A stretch of DNA of 64,000 bases from Christensenella sp. UBA5489. GTDB lineage: Bacteria > Bacillota > Clostridia > Christensenellales > UBA1242. Below are positions 8,238 through 15,779 of the stretch, in pieces. The notes beneath the pieces are model-generated. The model was not told where the DNA came from, made no database searches, and saw nothing but the letters and a program-made list of their open reading frames with translations. The DNA lies in NCBI GenBank assembly GCA_002424095.1, contig DIPL01000001.1, forward strand, positions 498-64,497, in the 5' to 3' direction. The first letter of the stretch is position 1, and each line of letters opens with the position of its first letter. Both the position numbers and the translations under genes were made by a program.

Positions 8238-8343
8238 GACGGCTGGTAACGATTTTGCAAAAATATTATACAAAATATATACTATATTTATCATAATTTT
8301 TGACACGAACGTTAAAAGATAAAAATTTCAGGAGGGAGTGAAT

Positions 8344-8892
8344 ATGTACACTCAAAATATGGTAAAGACTTTATTTACAGTTTATAGATTTTTAGAAAGA
8401 TTAGCAAATTCAATAGATAGAATCATCAACACAAGGGCGGTAAATGCCTGCTTTGTACATTTGGAAAATACAGCTTATAATTATGTTGAAAAAGTTGCCG
8501 ATGATATAATGGAACTCACACAAAGAAAGATAACTTTAATAAATTTAAAAGTCATTACTGATAATATATTAGAAAACATTAATCAGGATTTTGCAAGATT
8601 TGTTATAATGAAATACATAGAAGATAGGTCGATTTTTGAAATTTCAGATGCCCTTGAAGTGAGTATGCGTACGCTTTCAAGGTGGAATAATAACGCTATA
8701 ATCAAAGGTGCTTTGTATTTGCGAGGAAACGGCTTAACGTTAAATGTTATGGTTGATTTAATTAAAAACGAAAACTGGATAGTACAAGTATTTAATGAAT
8801 TTAATAAAAAGACGAGAGAAAAATTATGCATTGATAAAAATATAAAGATAATTCAACGGGCTTGCAAAGAATATAATAAATTTTTATGTTAA
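8344..8892 (+). CDS. Sigma-70 region 4-like HTH regulator of the phage island
   Basis: A 182-residue protein, all helical by eye. Residues about 80-118 (KYIEDRSIFEISDALEVSMRTLSRW) look like a sigma region 4/ArpU-type helix-turn-helix. Phages of Bacillota often use such small regulators for late-gene transcription. I choose ATG 8344 (MYTQNM) because GGAGGG at 8331-8336 is 7 bp upstream; GTG 8338 is too close. It stands behind the promoter and LexA-type box and is the first gene of the island. The specific targets are unknown. Confidence 0.65.
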   Translation: MYTQNMVKTLFTVYRFLERLANSIDRIINTRAVNACFVHLENTAYNYVEKVADDIMELTQRKITLINLKVITDNILENINQDFARFVIMKYIEDRSIFEISDALEVSMRTLSRWNNNAIIKGALYLRGNGLTLNVMVDLIKNENWIVQVFNEFNKKTREKLCIDKNIKIIQRACKEYNKFLC

Positions 8893-9011
8893 GATATAAA
8901 AATAATTTTTAAATTTATAATATGCTAGTTTCAAAAATGCAAGAGCAGTCTAAGGAATTTATCAAACAAAAACAAGATAAGTTTTTAATTTAAAATCTCA
9001 TAAAAATTTCA

Positions 9012-9875
9012 TCATTCATCAAATTCATAATATTCACTTCTTTTTAGACGGTTTAATTTCTTTTTTGGTTTTTTGCCATTATCAATAATGAGTTTTGTTG
9101 GCTTGAAAAGTAAATAAATTATAAAAAGGCAGGGTAGGCAAGCACAAATAATAATAATGACTTTCAATTCATCACTTAAAACAATTTCGTTTGGACTTGT
9201 ATTACTTAGCGGAAAAAGTTCACCAGAAAAAGCTGGTAATTCTTCGGCATTTTTTTCAACCGACACATTCGCTGGAAAGCAAAGTGGTTTATATAAATAG
9301 CCATAATATACTCCATCATTGCTGGTATATTTGCTATAATACCAAACATCCACGCCAAGTTGAGGCACTAGAATATCGCCCGTTTTTTCGCCATAATAAG
9401 TTAAATCTTCCTGCAAAAAAGGTACAGTAATATCAGAATCAGCAGATATTTTTGGAGACTTTTTTAATTCAAGTCCGCCAGTTGAATAAATGCCAATTGT
9501 CAAATTATCTGCAAAAGGTTTGATAGGCGTTCCTTCAACTGCAAAAACTTGATTTTTTTTAACATAACCTAAAATATCCATATAATATGCTTTATAAAAT
9601 AAATTGCCATCATCGTTTGCGTTGTCGGTTAGCAAAACAAAGTAACTTTGCGGAATGCAAAATATTTTGTATTCATCACTATTCATAGGTTGAGAATAAA
9701 GAAAAACATTATCATTTTTTATTTTCGCATAGACGTTTTCATAAGCGAATAAATTTTTTGGTTGCAAAGAAATAAAAAGTGGAGAAATCACAAACATAAA
9801 AGAAAATATAATGATAAAAATTTCCGCATATTTAAAAATTATAAAATTGCGTAAAAAAGCAGTGTTATATTTCAT
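9012..9875 (-). CDS. Membrane protein with SH3b-like extracellular region
   Basis: The 287-residue protein has an N-terminal hydrophobic segment (about 11-33), a long outside region, and a second transmembrane helix near residues 236-258 followed by a Lys-rich tail. Residues about 48-110 resemble a bacterial SH3 domain (VFLYSQP ... GYVKKNQV). It is the only minus-strand gene in the phage-like island. No Shine-Dalgarno is visible; on the minus strand an extended -10-like TGTTAATAT ends about 7 nt before the ATG, so the mRNA may be leaderless. Function unknown. Confidence 0.7.
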   Translation of the reverse strand: MKYNTAFLRNFIIFKYAEIFIIIFSFMFVISPLFISLQPKNLFAYENVYAKIKNDNVFLYSQPMNSDEYKIFCIPQSYFVLLTDNANDDGNLFYKAYYMDILGYVKKNQVFAVEGTPIKPFADNLTIGIYSTGGLELKKSPKISADSDITVPFLQEDLTYYGEKTGDILVPQLGVDVWYYSKYTSNDGVYYGYLYKPLCFPANVSVEKNAEELPAFSGELFPLSNTSPNEIVLSDELKVIIIICACLPCLFIIYLLFKPTKLIIDNGKKPKKKLNRLKRSEYYEFDE

Positions 9876-9919
9876 TAAATGAATATTAACATATTTTAAA
9901 AAAGCGAAAATGGCTTTTT

Positions 9920-11398
9920 ATGATTTTTTTTAGCAAAAAAACAAAAATCTATAATAAATTGGAGAAATGTAAATTGCGAGAAGTTGTAAATCAAATTTTA
10001 AAAATTGAAAACATATTAAAAACAAGAAATCAAACAAATTCTAAACTTAAAAAGTATAACAAAGGTTCGTTGATTCATAAAAAGCAAATGCAGTTTCATA
10101 AATGCAAAAAACGTAATCGCTGGGTTTTCGGAGGCAATCGAAGTGGTAAAACTGAATGCGGTGCAGTTGAAACAGTTTGGCTTGCACGTGGAATTCATCC
10201 ATACAAAGAAAACAAGAAAAATATAAGCGGTTGGATTGTTTCGCTGTCGCATCAAGTTCAAAGAGATGTTGCACAAAACAAAATTTTAGAATATATAAAT
10301 CCTTATTGGATTAAAGAAGTTGTAATGCGTGAAGGGCGGAAAAGCAGTGCGAAATATGGAATAATTGATTTTATTCTCATAAAAAATGTTTTCGGCGGTG
10401 CAAGTAAACTTGCTTTTAAGTCGTGCGATCAAGGGCGAGAAAAATTTCAAGGAACAAGTCTTGATTTTGTTTGGTTTGATGAAGAGCCACCGCAAGATAT
10501 TTATCGTGAATGTCAAATGCGTGTTATGGATAAAAAAGGTGAAATTTTCGGAACAATGACACCGCTTAAAGGGCTAACGTGGGTTTATGATGAAATATAC
10601 TTAAATCAATGTGCCGACAGCGAAGTTTGGTCAATTTTTATGGAATGGAACGATAATCCATTTTTAAATAAAGAAGAAATTACACATTTAACGCAAACAC
10701 TTTCAAGTGATGAATTGGAAAGCAGGCGCTACGGCCGTTTTATTCATAACGGCGGATTAGTCTATGGTGAATTTGACCCATCTATTCATATAATTGAGCC
10801 GTTTAATGTGCCGACTGAGTGGTATGATAATATTTCAATTGACCCGGGACTGAATAATCCTTTATCAGCACATTGGTATGCAGAAGATTTTGATGGAAAC
10901 ATTTACGTAATTGCAGAACATTATGAAGCACGGCAAACAGTTCTATATCACGCAAGCAAAATCAAAGAAATATGCCAAACTTTGAATTGGCCGTTGTTTC
11001 AAGGCAAAGTCCGTGCTTTAATTGACAGTGCATCAAATCAAAGAACGCTTGCGGGCGAAAAATCCGTGAGTGAACTTTTTAATGACTGCGGAATTTTAGT
11101 AAGTACTTCGGTTAATAAAGATTTATTCAGCGGAATTAATAAAGTTAAATGGTTTTTAAAGGATGTAGAAAACAAAACTCGTCTTTTTATATTTAAATCT
11201 TGCGTAAATCTAATAAGAGAAATCAAAGGTTACAGTTGGGGCAATGGCGAAAAACCGATGAAAAAAAATGACCACGCACTTGATGAATTGAGATATTATT
11301 TAATGTCAAAGAACAGTAGAACAGAAAAACCAAATAAAACCGAAATTCAAAAAAACAAAGAAAAATTAATTCGAAAAATAAAAAATACAAATTTTTGA
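9920..11398 (+). CDS. Phage terminase large subunit
   Basis: The 492-residue protein has a Walker A GGNRSGKT (residues 71-78), Walker B with VWFDEEPP, a coupling-type TMTPLKG, and an RNase H-like nuclease domain (SIDPG, ALIDSAS, and the end motif NDHALDELRYY). This is the motor that packages phage DNA into the procapsid and cuts it. The 9920 ATG lacks an RBS; TTG 9974 (residue 19) has GGAG 9 bp upstream and may be the real start. Unusually, it is separated from the rest of the head module by about 7 kb of non-structural genes. Confidence 0.93.
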   Translation: MIFFSKKTKIYNKLEKCKLREVVNQILKIENILKTRNQTNSKLKKYNKGSLIHKKQMQFHKCKKRNRWVFGGNRSGKTECGAVETVWLARGIHPYKENKKNISGWIVSLSHQVQRDVAQNKILEYINPYWIKEVVMREGRKSSAKYGIIDFILIKNVFGGASKLAFKSCDQGREKFQGTSLDFVWFDEEPPQDIYRECQMRVMDKKGEIFGTMTPLKGLTWVYDEIYLNQCADSEVWSIFMEWNDNPFLNKEEITHLTQTLSSDELESRRYGRFIHNGGLVYGEFDPSIHIIEPFNVPTEWYDNISIDPGLNNPLSAHWYAEDFDGNIYVIAEHYEARQTVLYHASKIKEICQTLNWPLFQGKVRALIDSASNQRTLAGEKSVSELFNDCGILVSTSVNKDLFSGINKVKWFLKDVENKTRLFIFKSCVNLIREIKGYSWGNGEKPMKKNDHALDELRYYLMSKNSRTEKPNKTEIQKNKEKLIRKIKNTNF

Positions 11399-11441
11399 AT
11401 TATCTGATTATTTTACTTCTTGAAGAATAATTGCTACATAA

Positions 11442-11470
11442 TTGACATAATTTCGAACTTATTGTATAAT
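11442..11470 (+). promoter_or_regulatory. Consensus promoter of the three-paralog cassette
   Basis: TTGACA (11442-11447), 17-bp spacer, TATAAT (11465-11470). A perfect housekeeping promoter immediately after the terminase gene, giving the following three genes transcription independent of phage late control. Confidence 0.85.
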
Positions 11471-11555
11471 GAAAACATAAAAAATGTAGAGATTAAATCA
11501 AGAAAAACCGAACAAAAACATATAAAAAAATTTCTTATACATAAAGGAAAGAAAT

Positions 11556-12842
11556 ATGAAAAGAGTTGTTGTATCGCCAGAAAAGCCAGTGCAAAAAATC
11601 AAAAGACTACCAAAAGACTATCGAGAATTGAAATCTGATGAAAATCCATACATAGCAAAATTAATTTCTTATATACAAGAAAAATATCCCTATAATTATG
11701 TTAGCGATAATCGTGGAAATATAAACGAAGCATTAACAAAACGTTTCATTGCCCATAATCTTTTAACAGACTTTGAAGATACTGGCGATATGATACAATT
11801 TGTAAAATTTTATGCTTCTTTTATTTTATCAAAACACGGAATCAATGAAATTGAATATTATCAAAAATCTGTTGGCTTGGAAGATTCTTATTCGACAAAT
11901 AATTATATGAGAGAAAATAAAATACATTTGCCTTTATATAGATTTACAAGTTCTCGGGACATTAAACGTCTTTTAGCAACAATGAGATACATTGAAGAAG
12001 ATATAATTTATCAACAAAATTTCATCAACGGCACAGGTTTAAATAAAAAAATAACAAATCCATGTAGATTTCCAGATAGATTTCAAGTTGATTATGCAAA
12101 TGAAAGAGTGCGAGATTTCTTTCAATTTTTGGAAAGATTTGTTTCTCGTCCAAAAACGGTTATAAATAACGAAACCAAAACTTATTCAATGGATTATATA
12201 AACAGTTATATGATACGAAAAAATGACATAAGTCAACAGTTGGCATTTGACTCTTCGGTTTCTGAAATGAATAACATTTATGAATATTTGAAATATGTTC
12301 ATAATAATGATTTTGTCAACCCAGCCGAAAAAGAAAAAGCAGATTCAAATTTTGAAATTATAAAAGATGAATTGTTTAAATATAATCTAAATTCTAAACA
12401 GCAACACAAGCGTTGGAGAGAATCAAACCAGTCAAACAAGGAATTTGAAACAATGGATAATATGATAAAAGAAAAATATTATGAATATTGCGAAAGATGC
12501 CTTGTAGACGAATTTGAAATAATAAACGAAAGTGCACAGTGGGAACTTCTCTCGCAAGGAATGAAAATTGCTAGATATTATAATTCAGATTTGGCTCAAA
12601 GATTATATGAAAGATGTTTTGAACTTGGGGCATATAAAGCGTGTTTAACTCTTTTAGATGCACCTAAATTTCCGGCTACCGAAAAACAATTAAACGAACT
12701 TATCACTGAATATATTGATGAACCTGATTTTGAGAAAAATTTATATGAATACTTAATTAATTTTGATAAAGATTTTTTACGTAAATCTTATATAAAAAAT
12801 CAGACTTTAAATCAAAACAAAGATGAAGAGTATGTTTTATAA
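11556..12842 (+). CDS. Unknown protein, paralog 1 of a tandem three-gene family
   Basis: The 428-residue protein has no signal peptide or membrane segment and looks largely alpha-helical. I do not recognise it. Its last ~90 residues (from YYNSDLAQRLYERCFELGAYKACLTLL) match the C-termini of the two following genes, and residues about 77-145 (QFVKFYASFIL ... RDIKRLLATMRYIE) correspond to their N-terminal part. The C-terminal unit has a solenoid (TPR/Sel1-like) look. RBS AAAGGAAAG precedes the ATG. First gene behind the 11442-11470 promoter, between the terminase gene and the head module. Confidence 0.8.
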   Translation: MKRVVVSPEKPVQKIKRLPKDYRELKSDENPYIAKLISYIQEKYPYNYVSDNRGNINEALTKRFIAHNLLTDFEDTGDMIQFVKFYASFILSKHGINEIEYYQKSVGLEDSYSTNNYMRENKIHLPLYRFTSSRDIKRLLATMRYIEEDIIYQQNFINGTGLNKKITNPCRFPDRFQVDYANERVRDFFQFLERFVSRPKTVINNETKTYSMDYINSYMIRKNDISQQLAFDSSVSEMNNIYEYLKYVHNNDFVNPAEKEKADSNFEIIKDELFKYNLNSKQQHKRWRESNQSNKEFETMDNMIKEKYYEYCERCLVDEFEIINESAQWELLSQGMKIARYYNSDLAQRLYERCFELGAYKACLTLLDAPKFPATEKQLNELITEYIDEPDFEKNLYEYLINFDKDFLRKSYIKNQTLNQNKDEEYVL

Positions 12843-12901
12843 TAAATTAAAAATAAGGTAAGAAAACCAAAAAATTTACAAAAGAAAAATGGAGAAAAAA
12901 A

Positions 12902-14086
12902 ATGATAAATTTCAACAAAAATACAGAAGAAATTGACGAAAAAGAGATAATGAAATATCCAGTAAAACAGTTGCATTCTGCTATTTTATCAAAAGAAGAA
13001 CTTTTGAAAAGTATGTTTAATGAAATTGCTGGCAAACTACTCGAATTTGAAACCTTGTCCGAGGAAGACCAATATAATTTAATTGAATTATATATGTGCT
13101 ATGCTGTAACTCGCGAAAATTTAACCGATGTAGTCCAAACGCCCGATATAAGTTTAAAAACAAATATTCGCAATGATATGTGGGTTCCGAATATTTATTT
13201 GTCATTAAAAAATAAAGATATTAAAGATTTAATGAAACGTTTATGGCATATTGAATATGAAATTGCACATATAAAAGAAACTCGTGCTTTAAATCCATAT
13301 AAGACCGATAAAGTTGGAAACATTCAAGAAATTGATGCGAATACGGAAATTTCCGAAGAAGATACAACAGACTTTTTTTTGCATTGGAAAGATGGATTAA
13401 CTTTTATTGATTTTTTTCATTTCCATTTTCCACACGAGAAAAGAGCAAGAGAAACTTGTTTAAAAAAAATAACGGAATTGCACGATGAAATGGAAAGGAT
13501 TCACGATGTTGAAAAAACAGGAAGAAATAATCCAAAATTGCAAAAAGAAGCACTTTTAATCAACGGGACGAAAAACGCAATTCAATGGGTCAATGAATAT
13601 TATAAGGCATACTATAACATAAAAAATACAAGATTTTTTCTTGAAAATTTAAGAAAAGAAGAAAAGCAGATAAGACAAAAATTTCACGATATTATTGCAC
13701 CCGAAAACACCGATGACTTAATATCAGTTAGAAAAAATGGAGATTTATCAAATCTAGCACAAGGTTTAAAACATCGAAATTTTTACGATGTAAAAGTTGC
13801 CGATAAAATATATAACAATGCTTTAAAATGTGATGAATATAAAGCCTGTCTAACAATTCTAAATCTTTTAGATTATCCTGTCGATGAAAAACAAATAAAA
13901 GATTTGATTATGAAATATGATGACAATAAACATTTTTGCCAAGATTATTTCGAAATGATGACAAATTTTCATGATGAATATCTTGCAGGATTATACCTCG
14001 ATGCTTGGCACGAAAAATTTAAAAGCCAAAATAGATGTTTTGAAAAGCCGACACGAGTAAAGGAAACACCCGAAATGTCGTCGTAA
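12902..14086 (+). CDS. Unknown protein, paralog 2 of a tandem three-gene family
   Basis: A 394-residue soluble, charged, helix-rich protein. Shared blocks with its neighbours: YNLIELYMCYAVT near residue 58, KDIKDLMKRLWHIEYEI near residue 104, and the C-terminal unit YDVKVADKIYNNAL ... EYKACLTILNLLDYPVDEKQ ... MMTNFHDEYLAGLY. The middle (about 170-260) is probably coiled-coil (LENLRKEEKQIRQKF). RBS ATGGAG lies 10 bp upstream. Spacing to the first paralog is 59 bp, so the three genes look like one operon that arose by duplication. No known domain recognised. Confidence 0.8.
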   Translation: MINFNKNTEEIDEKEIMKYPVKQLHSAILSKEELLKSMFNEIAGKLLEFETLSEEDQYNLIELYMCYAVTRENLTDVVQTPDISLKTNIRNDMWVPNIYLSLKNKDIKDLMKRLWHIEYEIAHIKETRALNPYKTDKVGNIQEIDANTEISEEDTTDFFLHWKDGLTFIDFFHFHFPHEKRARETCLKKITELHDEMERIHDVEKTGRNNPKLQKEALLINGTKNAIQWVNEYYKAYYNIKNTRFFLENLRKEEKQIRQKFHDIIAPENTDDLISVRKNGDLSNLAQGLKHRNFYDVKVADKIYNNALKCDEYKACLTILNLLDYPVDEKQIKDLIMKYDDNKHFCQDYFEMMTNFHDEYLAGLYLDAWHEKFKSQNRCFEKPTRVKETPEMSS

Positions 14087-14149
14087 GATACCGACTCCAA
14101 AAATTGAGCAGTTGAATTAAATATAGTAAAAAAGGTACGTAGAATAATA

Positions 14150-15472
14150 ATGCAAATAAAAAAACTTCCATTAATCAAAAACGAAGATGAAAATAAATTA
14201 CTTAATCACCTTAACGAAGCGGCATTTGATATTGTTTTGAGAGCAGGTAGTGCTGACAAAATCGAAGATTTTTCTATTTCAAACGAAGAATTCGATTTTG
14301 AGCAGTGGCTAATGCTAAATCCTGACGATAAAAGCATGGAACAGATGAGCGCTTTGATTGAATTATATGTCGCTTATAGAGCAAAGAAACTTAGAATTAA
14401 AAATTTATCATACACGCAAGATGAAGAGTATTCAGGGCTAGATCCATTGCAAAAATCAAGAGTAATTTTTTTGCCAAATTTTCTTTTTTATCCACAGTCA
14501 ATGAAAGATTTTTTATTAAACGCAGGGACAATCGAGCAACTGCTTATATACAAAAAATACGAAAGGAAAAAGTTAAGAAAATCGAGGGAAAAAGGAATAA
14601 TTTACAATCAAAATTTTGATTATTTAAGTAAATATTTAACCTATAAATATAAAATGTTGCCTACTGATTCGCCTTATATGAAAGTCGACCAACACGAAAG
14701 CATAATTTCCGAATTTAACAGCGAACTGAGAGTGAAAGCCAATTATGCAATTGAAGATATGGTTTTAAATTTGCATAGAACTTTTCAAAATGCATTATTA
14801 AACAACCGTAACCAATATAGTAAAAATGAAATTAAAATACTAAAAGATGAGTTAGAATATGCGGAACTTATAAGCAAAGGTTTTAATCTTTGCGAAGAAC
14901 GTTTGCGGAAAGATTATTACAGCGATGAAGCAATTGAAAAATTAACAGATTTGCAATTACAAACAAAAAATGACTATTATAATTTATGTACCAAGTGTTT
15001 AAATGGAAAACCAAGATTTCACGATGTCGAATGGATTATCCTAACAACTGGACTAGCACATCCTATGCTCTATGATGATGAATTGGCAGATGCCTTTTAT
15101 GAAGCATGTTTCGAACGTAGGTTAGTGCAGGGCTGTTTTAATATTTTGAATTCACCTGAACATATACTTGACGCAGATGAATTGGCGGGAAATTTAGAGG
15201 AATTAATTTTAATAGGAAAAGACGACCCTTATTTTGAACAAGTCTATTATAATATGCTTGATAATTTTGATTTTGAATTCTTAAAAAGTTTTTATAATAT
15301 TATATTGAAAGAAAACAAAAGAAATGTAACTTTTATGAATAAGGCAGGGCAAACCGTATACGCCGATAAATTAATAGGGAATAAAGAAAAGCAACTGAAA
15401 TATTATTTCTTGGAAGACATAAGTCTTGAAAAATTACTCGGAGTTAAGTCATCATCCGAATTAGAAAGATGA
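14150..15472 (+). CDS. Unknown protein, paralog 3 of a tandem three-gene family
   Basis: The 440-residue protein shares with its two neighbours an N-terminal block (MSALIELYVAYRAKKL near residue 64) and the C-terminal unit (YDDELADAFYEACFERRLVQGCFNIL ... NMLDNFDFEFLKSFYNII), then carries an extra ~60-residue tail. It is helix-rich with no membrane segment. It is the most divergent of the three: the conserved YKACLT is VQGCFN here. Start at ATG 14150 with only a weak AAGG upstream. Function unknown. Confidence 0.8.
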   Translation: MQIKKLPLIKNEDENKLLNHLNEAAFDIVLRAGSADKIEDFSISNEEFDFEQWLMLNPDDKSMEQMSALIELYVAYRAKKLRIKNLSYTQDEEYSGLDPLQKSRVIFLPNFLFYPQSMKDFLLNAGTIEQLLIYKKYERKKLRKSREKGIIYNQNFDYLSKYLTYKYKMLPTDSPYMKVDQHESIISEFNSELRVKANYAIEDMVLNLHRTFQNALLNNRNQYSKNEIKILKDELEYAELISKGFNLCEERLRKDYYSDEAIEKLTDLQLQTKNDYYNLCTKCLNGKPRFHDVEWIILTTGLAHPMLYDDELADAFYEACFERRLVQGCFNILNSPEHILDADELAGNLEELILIGKDDPYFEQVYYNMLDNFDFEFLKSFYNIILKENKRNVTFMNKAGQTVYADKLIGNKEKQLKYYFLEDISLEKLLGVKSSSELER

Positions 15473-15779
15473 TACTTTAAAACAAATTATAGACTAATGA
15501 TTTTTATTAAACATAAGTAAAAGGCTAAAAAAGCAAAACCAAAATTGATAAAACAAAAGAACATCTAAAAAGCATCACTTGCAGGCTATGATTTTTTGTT
15601 TCACATTTTTTATATTTTATAAAACAATCAATAAAAAAATATTGTAGAATTTTCATATTTTATATGTTTTTATTTGTATTTTTGTTTAAATATGGTATAA
15701 TAAATTTAAAAATAGCAACAGAAAAATTTAAAAATTCAAATTCAATGGATTTTTGTTTTTAGCATTAAATGGAGATTTA
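15473..15779 (+). promoter_or_regulatory. 307-bp gap with an extended -10 promoter
   Basis: No gene is visible. An extended -10 element, TGGTATAAT (15693-15701), stands about 80 bp before the next start, with only a weak -35-like TTTGTA at 15673. I see no convincing terminator after the third paralog, so read-through is possible. A GGAG at 15771-15774 serves the next gene. Confidence 0.5.

Noticed and set aside
8922..8993. Possible 23-codon ORF (MLVSKMQEQSKEF...)
   Set aside because: No Shine-Dalgarno, no recognisable family, sits in a short AT-rich gap; not supportable as a gene.
11420..11638. 72-codon plus-strand ORF before the first paralog
   Set aside because: It contains the -35/-10 promoter and overlaps the start of the well-supported 11556 gene in another frame; no RBS.
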